Shown here in pieces: positions 1 to 4,238 of a DNA stretch of 5,523 bases. Positions within the stretch are counted from its first letter, which is position 1. Each line of letters opens with the position of its first letter. This DNA is from Candidatus Hydrogenedentota bacterium (lineage in GTDB: Bacteria; Hydrogenedentota; Hydrogenedentia; Hydrogenedentales; SLHB01), in NCBI GenBank assembly GCA_003557825.1, contig PWNM01000071.1, forward strand, positions 1-5,523. The letters are read 5' to 3'. The notes below the pieces were generated by a model. The model searched no databases and was not told the origin of the DNA. It saw only the letters and a program-made list of their open reading frames with translations. The translations under genes and the position numbers were made by a program.

Positions 1-83
1 TCTCCCGCCGCATCGTAACGCTGTTGATCCGTTGTGATGAGCAGCAGATTGGGCTGCCCTTCACGCATACCGTTATAGGCCAT
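1..83 (-). CDS. Sulfatase, N-terminal fragment (runs off left edge)
   Basis: This is the first 27 codons of a sulfatase/alkaline-phosphatase-superfamily enzyme, which hydrolyses sulfate (or phosphonate/phosphate) esters. The visible N-terminus contains PNLLLITTDQQRYDAAG, the usual first strand and metal-site opening of the family (R/K-PN-hydrophobic-TDQ-x-R-x-D). The Asp of TDQ normally binds the catalytic calcium. The maturation site (C/S-x-P-x-R) and the rest of the enzyme lie outside the window, so substrate and catalytic type cannot be judged. The ATG is supported by a strong Shine-Dalgarno, AAGGAGGAG at 99-91, about 7-9 nt upstream. A second ATG at codon 6 also precedes the conserved strand. 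No signal peptide is visible from either start: the conserved core begins at about residue 11, so a cytoplasmic enzyme is suggested. It starts 22 nt after the phosphoesterase stop with no terminator between, so the two are probably co-transcribed. Confidence 0.85.
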   Translation of the reverse strand, partial: MAYNGMREGQPNLLLITTDQQRYDAAG

Positions 84-90
84 GGGGTCT

Positions 91-99
91 CTCCTCCTT
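91..99 (-). promoter_or_regulatory. Shine-Dalgarno of the sulfatase gene
   Basis: Read on the minus strand this is AAGGAGGAG, a near-perfect anti-16S match, about 7-9 nt before the ATG at 83. It sits in the 22-nt gap after the phosphoesterase stop codon. It fixes the sulfatase start and shows that the downstream gene has its own ribosome entry. Confidence 0.8.
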
Positions 100-105
100 C
101 GTGGA

Positions 106-1683
106 TTATTCGATGCGTATAAGGCGGCGGCCTTCATGCACCTGGCCAAACATATCCGTCGAGCGAACGTGTATCGTATGGATTCCAATAACGGGAGCCA
201 CGGGCAGCATGGCGCGCCAAAGATGGGACGAATCACGAGGCGCGGGAATGGCTCGACTCAGCATATCCGGAACGGGTATGTCATGGTCATTAAGCGCTGC
301 CCGAATGGCCTCTTCTTCGACCTTCAGGCGGGCATAATTGGGGTCCGGCGCATCGATCCGTTCCATGGTTATCCAGTCGTCCGTTTCGCCCAGCCGCATC
401 TCGACCGTGTTCCGTTCCGAGCCGGCGAATACATTGGCCATGATGACCGTCTCGGCGGCTTTATCCCGGGTAACTGCGTTGGGCGCATAGACTGCGATCT
501 GGAAATCCCGGGGGCGTCGTGCAGAGATGTACTCGAAACTATAGTCCGTCCCATCAAAGGTGAACACCGCGTGGCCGTTGGGCGCGCCGTCATACATGGT
601 GGCGTGGGGAATGCCGTACTCATCGTGATGACCGGACCACCAGCCGCCACAGACCATGCCAGGGATCACCATATGCAAGGGTTCCTCGCCCGGCCAGCCG
701 TTCTCCTCGTCGATAAAGAAATGCTGCAGCCGATGCCAATGTCCTGCGAGAACCAGCCGATTGGGAAACTCGCTCAGCAGTTCGTAGACATCCGCCCGCT
801 CATCCGTACTCACGATCGGAATGTGCATGAGCAATACCACAAGCTGCTCACGGTCTAGCGTATCCAGGACATTCCGATAAAAGGCCAACTGCTCCTCTCC
901 CAGTCGGCTTGTGTACCGATCTCCATGCCACCACACCGTGTTCAACGCGATAAACTGGACCGGACCATATTCGAATGCGTAATAGGGGGGTCCATAGACA
1001 CGTTGAAACGTCTCCGTCGAGAGGGCGTTGTCCTCTGCGCAGAAGTTGATGTCGTGATTGCCGATTACGTTGTACCAGGGAATGCCAATCTGTCCAATGG
1101 CTCCGTTCAGGGGTTCGAACATGTCCAGGTCGTCGAACACGATATCGCCCAGAGTCACTCCAAAGGCCGCATCGGTTCCAATCAGGTCCGCCACCACATC
1201 ATGGGCGATGTATTCAACCTCCGCGAGGTTCCGGGGTTGGGTATCGCCAAAGAAGATGGCATCGAAACGTTCCGGCTCTTCGCTTCGCACCAAGGGAAAG
1301 TCGATAGACTCGGGCAATGGCCCGGTTGGCTCCACCCCGGTAAAACGAAAATCCGGTGAACCTTCGGGCTTGTGAATGTAATGGAACTGCGGGAGCTGGT
1401 CGCCGTTCACCGGGGTCATCCAATCGCGGGGCTTTAGCACAAAGACGATCGTATCGTCATCCACAGGGATTTCGTAGCGGCCTTCATCGTCCGTGACGAC
1501 CACCTCACGGCCATTTGAGACGCGGACGCCTGGAATGCCTTCTTCGCCTTCGTCCAAGACGCCGTTTTCGTTCGCATCGTGAAACACTACGCCCCGGGCC
1601 ACTTCCTGCGCCTGTACCGGCATCAGGCATGCCAACAGGCATAGGGTAAATACAAAGAACCTCATCCAAGGAAATCGTTTCAT
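106..1683 (-). CDS. Exported calcineurin-like metallophosphoesterase, three-domain (MetallophosN / Metallophos / MetallophosC type)
   Basis: This is a predicted exported phosphoesterase of 525 aa; the physiological substrate is unknown. Residues 1-25 form a signal peptide (MKR, hydrophobic stretch, cleavage likely near VQA-QE). Residues 27-135 are an Ig-like/SdrD-B-like domain with an acidic loop, DANENGVLDEGEEGI, at 37-50, matching the N-terminal domain of this family. Residues 140-330 are the two-metal catalytic domain. Its motifs are GDTQ (D147, Q149), GDIVFD (D180), GNHD (N209, H210), MHIP (H287) and GHWH (H315, H317). The first motif has Gln in place of the usual DxH His, as in several sub-branches of the superfamily. 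Residues 332-525 match the C-terminal domain typical of the family, including GGWWSG and DGAPNGHAVF. The length fits an intact protein. The start is supported by GGGAGGA at 1697-1691, 7 nt upstream, and by the signal peptide. A 25-codon ORF ends 3 nt before it, and a sulfatase begins 22 nt after it. A role in handling phosphorylated glycans or lipids is inferred from context only. Confidence 0.9.
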   Translation of the reverse strand: MKRFPWMRFFVFTLCLLACLMPVQAQEVARGVVFHDANENGVLDEGEEGIPGVRVSNGREVVVTDDEGRYEIPVDDDTIVFVLKPRDWMTPVNGDQLPQFHYIHKPEGSPDFRFTGVEPTGPLPESIDFPLVRSEEPERFDAIFFGDTQPRNLAEVEYIAHDVVADLIGTDAAFGVTLGDIVFDDLDMFEPLNGAIGQIGIPWYNVIGNHDINFCAEDNALSTETFQRVYGPPYYAFEYGPVQFIALNTVWWHGDRYTSRLGEEQLAFYRNVLDTLDREQLVVLLMHIPIVSTDERADVYELLSEFPNRLVLAGHWHRLQHFFIDEENGWPGEEPLHMVIPGMVCGGWWSGHHDEYGIPHATMYDGAPNGHAVFTFDGTDYSFEYISARRPRDFQIAVYAPNAVTRDKAAETVIMANVFAGSERNTVEMRLGETDDWITMERIDAPDPNYARLKVEEEAIRAALNDHDIPVPDMLSRAIPAPRDSSHLWRAMLPVAPVIGIHTIHVRSTDMFGQVHEGRRLIRIE

Positions 1684-1686
1684 CGT

Positions 1687-1764
1687 TCAATCCTCCCATT
1701 TACAGGCCTCTACTCCCAAACACCATGCCGTGCATGACCCATAGTATCGAAGTAGGCGTTTCAT
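1687..1764 (-). CDS. Small leader ORF (25 aa) upstream of the phosphoesterase
   Basis: This is a short ORF not recognised as any known family. It has an excellent ribosome-binding site, GGAGGAGGA at 1780-1772, 7 nt before its ATG at 1764. It encodes 25 residues starting MKRLLRYYG and ending CKWED, with three Cys (positions 11, 15, 21), two Trp and a basic N-terminus. It shows no convincing membrane span or signal peptide. Its TGA at 1689-1687 lies 3 nt before the phosphoesterase ATG, in the same reading frame, and its last codons contain the phosphoesterase Shine-Dalgarno. This layout suggests translational coupling or a regulatory leader peptide. It has no run of one amino acid of the kind seen in classical attenuators. 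The strong ribosome site is what argues against chance. A former extension of the phosphoesterase, now ended by TGA, is also possible. Confidence 0.5.
   Translation of the reverse strand: MKRLLRYYGSCTAWCLGVEACKWED
1691..1697 (-). promoter_or_regulatory. Shine-Dalgarno of the phosphoesterase, inside the small ORF
   Basis: The minus-strand sequence is GGGAGGA, 7 nt before the ATG at 1683. It falls in the last codons of the small upstream ORF, so ribosomes finishing that ORF would cover this site. That is the arrangement expected for coupled translation. Confidence 0.7.
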
Positions 1765-1771
1765 ATGCGAA

Positions 1772-1780
1772 TCCTCCTCC
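1772..1780 (-). promoter_or_regulatory. Shine-Dalgarno of the small leader ORF
   Basis: The minus-strand sequence is GGAGGAGGA, 7 nt before the ATG at 1764. It is at least as strong as the sites of the two long genes downstream and is the main evidence that the 25-codon ORF is translated. A short imperfect hairpin (GGT-CGC-ACC plus TGA/TCA) lies directly upstream, around 1782-1797. Confidence 0.6.
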
Positions 1781-1840
1781 TGAAGGTGCGACCTCAATGC
1801 TGTTTTTCCTCAGGCAAAGATCCGGCATTCTTTAAGGCTA

Positions 1841-1870
1841 TATATACCCACATTTCACATAATTTAACAA
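1841..1870 (-). promoter_or_regulatory. Candidate promoter for the leftward phosphoesterase-sulfatase operon
   Basis: On the minus strand, TTGTTA (1870-1865) and TATATA (1846-1841) are separated by 18 nt. Each matches 4 of 6 positions of the sigma70 -35 and -10 consensus. Transcription would start near 1834, giving about 70 nt of leader before the small ORF. The surroundings are AT-rich, so chance matches are easy; another TATATA lies near 1889-1896. This is the best candidate seen, but it is only moderate. Confidence 0.35.
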
Positions 1871-1873
1871 TTT

Positions 1874-1883
1874 AAGCTAGCTT
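1874..1883. promoter_or_regulatory. 10-bp perfect palindrome in the divergent control region (candidate operator)
   Basis: AAGCTAGCTT is its own reverse complement. It lies 3 bp upstream of the candidate -35 of the leftward promoter and about 47 bp upstream of the rightward -35. A dimeric regulator bound here could act on both directions. No second copy was noticed nearby and no regulator gene is in view, so the role is speculative. Confidence 0.25.
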
Positions 1884-1930
1884 TATTGATATATACCGTC
1901 GCGAAGTTATTTTTTATCCTACAATAGGGG

Positions 1931-1959
1931 TTGACAAGGGATTCAATATGCGCTATGGT
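1931..1959 (+). promoter_or_regulatory. Sigma70-type promoter of the surface-protein gene
   Basis: A perfect -35 TTGACA (1931-1936) and a -10 TATGGT (1954-1959, 4 of 6 consensus) are separated by the ideal 17 nt. Upstream lies an AT-rich stretch with a TTATTTTTTAT run (about 1907-1917), which could act as an UP element. Transcription should start around 1965-1967, leaving an unusually long leader of about 150 nt before the ATG at 2117. Confidence 0.65.
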
Positions 1960-1965
1960 AGTTTC

Positions 1966-2116
1966 AGAATCGAAAGGGAGTGATGCCGTTGGTGGTTCCG
2001 GGGACGCTGACGACAAACCAAGAGGAGGGCTGCAAGCTACTTTCTAGTCAATGGAATACGGAAACTAGATACGGTTTTGGCACGTGAATCTAACCTAGGA
2101 GAAGGAGTCTAAGAAA
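1966..2116 (+). promoter_or_regulatory. Long 5' leader of the surface-protein gene, possibly structured
   Basis: About 150 nt separate the predicted transcription start from the ATG. Several pairings are visible: TTGGT (1989-1993) with ACCAA (2017-2021), and TCTAGT (2043-2048) with ACTAGA (2064-2069). The strand 2066-2070 (TAGAT) could instead pair with ATCTA (2088-2092), just before the ribosome site. The last two hairpins are mutually exclusive, as in a switch. None of the stems is long. The stretch 2011-2080 shares some short words in order with cyclic-di-GMP-I (GEMM) riboswitches but lacks their GNRA-capped hairpin. No known riboswitch can be assigned. Confidence 0.3.
2102..2107 (+). promoter_or_regulatory. 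Shine-Dalgarno of the surface-protein gene
   Basis: AAGGAG lies 9 nt before the ATG at 2117, with a second AGGAG just upstream at 2097-2101. Together with the signal peptide directly after the ATG, it fixes this start. Confidence 0.75.
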
Positions 2117-4141
2117 ATGACAAGTGCTAGCAAACAGCTTACCGTAGCTGCTATTGCGAGTGTAATTGCTTTGACATTCGCATTTGGGGCAGTTGCGCAA
2201 CAGCAACTGTTCCTCGAAATCCCTCAACCGCCGGACGACGAGGACTTCATCTTCGACGGCGGCGGCCAGATTGGCGAAGAAGGCGAACCTTCAGCATTTC
2301 GATTTATGGATGGTACCGCCTACCTTGTATACCAAATGGATGTTTCTGATCTGACATTGCCCGCGCGGTTGCAGTTCAACACAATGAACCAGTTCTTGGT
2401 TCGTGTGTCCAATACACCCCCGGCGGAGACGGGCGACCGTGATGCCTACGATGATTGGACCGTTATTGCTGAAGAGACCGAAGAAGACTTCGGCGATAAT
2501 TTCCAGACCATTACGTATGAATTCACAGAGGAGGACCTTGCAACGGGCGAGTTCTATCTGTGGGTTGGCGATAGTTTCCCGGATGACGGGTGGGGCGGCC
2601 AAGTTCGTGACGGGGTACGGATCTTTACGGAAACCCAGATAGAACCCGGTGGTCCGGTGTTTCTCATGATACATCCCATGAATGAAGGGGATGAACCCTA
2701 CTTATATCATGATACCGGTACAACCGTAGCTGCAGCGGACAACCCCTTTGAGGCCCACCGATTCGCCGATGCCGGTAACTATTTCGTTTATGAGATGGAC
2801 ATTTCGGATCTGGAGCTGCCGGCGCATATGGTCTTTGATTCGGCCAATCAGTTCCTGATCCATGCATCCACCAGCTCCGATGGCCATGAAGATGCAGACG
2901 GCTGGATGCTTCTTGCTGAAGAGACCGAAGAAATTCAGGACGCTACAAACCGGACGGAGATTCGCTACGAATTCACGGAGGACGATGTAGCCGCCGGAAC
3001 CTTCTATGTGCGAGTCGCCGACAGTTTCCCGGGGGATGGATGGGGCGGCCAAGTACGTGGTCCGCTGTTTATCGTCAATCCACAGTACTATATGGGCGAA
3101 GAGAAGGCTTGGTTTGCGCCATTGAGCAGTGCTCCGGATAGCGATCCTGCCGCAGGCGTAATCGATCCGGTATGGCAAGAAGCTGCTCCGATTCGGCTCA
3201 GCGATCGAATGGGCGAGGATGTGCCCGAGAGCGCCGAGGCACTGTCTGGCCAGTTCCAAATTGGCTATCATGGGGACAGTATCTTCTTGTTCTTCGTCAT
3301 ACAAGATGATGAAGGGTATGCCAATCCCGACGACGCCCCTTGGGACCGAGACAGCGTCGAGATCTATATGGATTTGGAGCGCCGTGCGGGTAGCTTGCTG
3401 GTAGGCTCGCAAGTTGAAAACTGGCGCACGTGGGGTGGACCGAGCCAAATGCGCTTTCAATATGACGGTGCGTCGCGTGGCTTTGGCGCTGCGGAAGGCA
3501 ACATGACCGATGATGACAGCGAATTTGCCACCTTACGCGACGGAACGACCTCCTATTACGAGATCGAGCTCAAGGCGCCCGAAGGCCTGGATCTAACGCA
3601 GATCGAATCGTTTGGTTTCCTGGTGCAGGTCAATGATGTTAGCGACGGCGTAGTCGTGCATCCGCAGATAGCTTGGTGGGGTGGTCCCGAACAACCAGTA
3701 GGTGAATACAATCCGATGGTTGAACGGCCTCATGCTCAGTGGGCGACGTCGGTCGTGTGGTCCGAAGGCGGGTTTATAGCTCCCGATCCGGACACAAGCT
3801 ACAGCGGCGACGGGCTCACCTATCAGGAGAAGGTTGACCTTGGACTGGATCCCTGGTCCGATGATACGAGTGGCGATGGTATCCCGGATGTATGGATCTT
3901 GGATTGGCCCACGGAATATGGCCTCGATGCGAGCGATCCGAACGTCGGCAATACGGTCATCGATCCCGAAACGGGTTTGACCTTGCGTCAGATCCATCGG
4001 GCCGGCGGGACCTCCGATCCGGCTACCTGGCCCGATCTCGAGGCATTGCCTCTGGCGACAGTCTGGGGTCTGATGGTCTTGGCGCTGCTACTTGCAGGCG
4101 CTGCCATGACGATCGTGCTCCGTAAACGGCAGACCCAATAA
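2117..4141 (+). CDS. Large exported surface protein: duplicated beta module, CBM9/DOMON-like domain, calcium-loop repeats, IPTL-like sorting tail
   Basis: This 674-aa protein is not recognised as a named family, but its parts are readable. Residues 1-28 form a signal peptide (MTSASKQLT, hydrophobic core, cleavage near VAQ). Two related modules span about 57-170 and 210-319; each ends in DSFPxDGWGGQVR and shares Y-hydrophobic-VY-x-MD-hydrophobic-SDL-x-LPA, NQFL and AEETEE. Residues about 331-548 resemble a CBM9/DOMON-type sandwich (IDPVWQEAAP at 349-358, then WDRDSVEIYMDL). Residues about 556-605 hold two calcium-loop-like repeats (YSGDGLTYQEKVDLGLDP; DTSGDGIPDVW). Residues 644-674 are a sorting-type tail: LPLATVWG, a hydrophobic span, then RKRQ. 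The mature part is strongly acidic and the whole protein has no cysteine. No catalytic signature was seen, so binding or a structural surface role is inferred. It has its own promoter, long leader and terminator, and is divergent from the phosphoesterase-sulfatase operon. The start is set by AAGGAG and the signal peptide. Confidence 0.85.
   Translation: MTSASKQLTVAAIASVIALTFAFGAVAQQQLFLEIPQPPDDEDFIFDGGGQIGEEGEPSAFRFMDGTAYLVYQMDVSDLTLPARLQFNTMNQFLVRVSNTPPAETGDRDAYDDWTVIAEETEEDFGDNFQTITYEFTEEDLATGEFYLWVGDSFPDDGWGGQVRDGVRIFTETQIEPGGPVFLMIHPMNEGDEPYLYHDTGTTVAAADNPFEAHRFADAGNYFVYEMDISDLELPAHMVFDSANQFLIHASTSSDGHEDADGWMLLAEETEEIQDATNRTEIRYEFTEDDVAAGTFYVRVADSFPGDGWGGQVRGPLFIVNPQYYMGEEKAWFAPLSSAPDSDPAAGVIDPVWQEAAPIRLSDRMGEDVPESAEALSGQFQIGYHGDSIFLFFVIQDDEGYANPDDAPWDRDSVEIYMDLERRAGSLLVGSQVENWRTWGGPSQMRFQYDGASRGFGAAEGNMTDDDSEFATLRDGTTSYYEIELKAPEGLDLTQIESFGFLVQVNDVSDGVVVHPQIAWWGGPEQPVGEYNPMVERPHAQWATSVVWSEGGFIAPDPDTSYSGDGLTYQEKVDLGLDPWSDDTSGDGIPDVWILDWPTEYGLDASDPNVGNTVIDPETGLTLRQIHRAGGTSDPATWPDLEALPLATVWGLMVLALLLAGAAMTIVLRKRQTQ
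2285..2626 (+). repeat. Internal repeat, copy 1 (residues about 57-170)
   Basis: First copy of the duplicated module within the surface protein. Its landmarks are VYQMDVSDLTLPA, MNQFLVRVS, VIAEETEED, YEFTEEDLATGEFYLWV and DSFPDDGWGGQVRDG. DNA similarity to copy 2 is still visible: GCTGAAGAGACCGAAGAA occurs in both, as does GGGGCGGCCAAGT. This points to a tandem duplication rather than convergence. Confidence 0.85.
2744..3073 (+). repeat. Internal repeat, copy 2 (residues about 210-319)
   Basis: Second copy of the module. Its landmarks are VYEMDISDLELPA, ANQFLIHAS, LLAEETEEI, YEFTEDDVAAGTFYVRV and DSFPGDGWGGQVRG. A linker of about 40 residues separates it from copy 1. The alternating hydrophobic pattern suggests a beta-sandwich. 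The GWG motif after an acidic turn recalls beta-sandwich modules attached to carbohydrate-active proteins, but no named family is assigned. Confidence 0.85.
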
Positions 4142-4171
4142 CTCCGGTTCTGCTCCATTCATAGGATAACG

Positions 4172-4218
4172 CGACGCCGGCCGGAAGTTGCTTCCAGCCG
4201 GCGTCGTTATGTTTGTTT
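4172..4218 (+). terminator. Intrinsic terminator after the surface-protein gene
   Basis: CGACGCCGGC (4172-4181) pairs perfectly with GCCGGCGTCG (4197-4206). After one C-A mismatch, GGAAG (4183-4187) pairs with CTTCC (4191-4195) around a TTG loop. The T-rich tail TTATGTTTGTTT (4207-4218) follows on the plus strand, so it works best for the rightward gene, 30 nt past its stop. It lies between convergent genes and may also slow transcription from trkH, but the minus-strand tail (TTATCC) is poor in T. Confidence 0.85.
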
Positions 4219-4238
4219 GGGTCCTTTGCGAGGATGCG

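Larger units (their letters stand above)
1765..2116. other. AT-rich divergent intergenic control region
   Basis: These 352 bases separate the leftward operon from the rightward surface-protein gene. The 1815-1925 part is clearly more AT-rich than the flanking genes. It carries the candidate leftward promoter, a 10-bp palindrome and the rightward promoter. The rest is the roughly 150-nt leader of the surface-protein gene. No tRNA, rRNA or insertion-sequence ends were seen. Confidence 0.7.

Noticed and set aside
82..858. A 258-codon open frame on the plus strand
   Set aside because: It lies entirely antisense to the phosphoesterase and the sulfatase start, has no convincing ribosome site and no recognisable domain. 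It is a shadow of GC-rich coding on the other strand.
1621..1638. Lipoprotein signal (LLAC) in the phosphoesterase signal peptide
   Set aside because: Leu at the -2 position is atypical for a lipobox, and a normal signal-peptidase site (VQA-QE) follows at a suitable distance. A lipoprotein is possible but less likely.
1505..1699. A 64-codon minus-strand frame overlapping the phosphoesterase start
   Set aside because: It is out of frame with the signal peptide and uses the same ribosome region poorly; the composition looks like a frame-shifted reading of the real gene.
2011..2080. Firm call of a cyclic-di-GMP-I riboswitch
   Set aside because: Only short words match in order. The GNRA-capped hairpin and the exact GGGACGCAAAGC block are absent, so it is kept only as a weak resemblance to be tested.
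2702..3460. A 252-codon open frame on the minus strand inside the surface-protein gene
   Set aside because: It is antisense to a well-supported gene. Its apparent internal repeat with the minus-strand frame at 2291-2674 simply mirrors the duplicated module on the plus strand.
4172..4206. Hairpin as a mobile-element end or REP-type repeat
   Set aside because: Single copy in the window, directly after a stop codon and followed by a T-rich tail; a terminator explains it fully.
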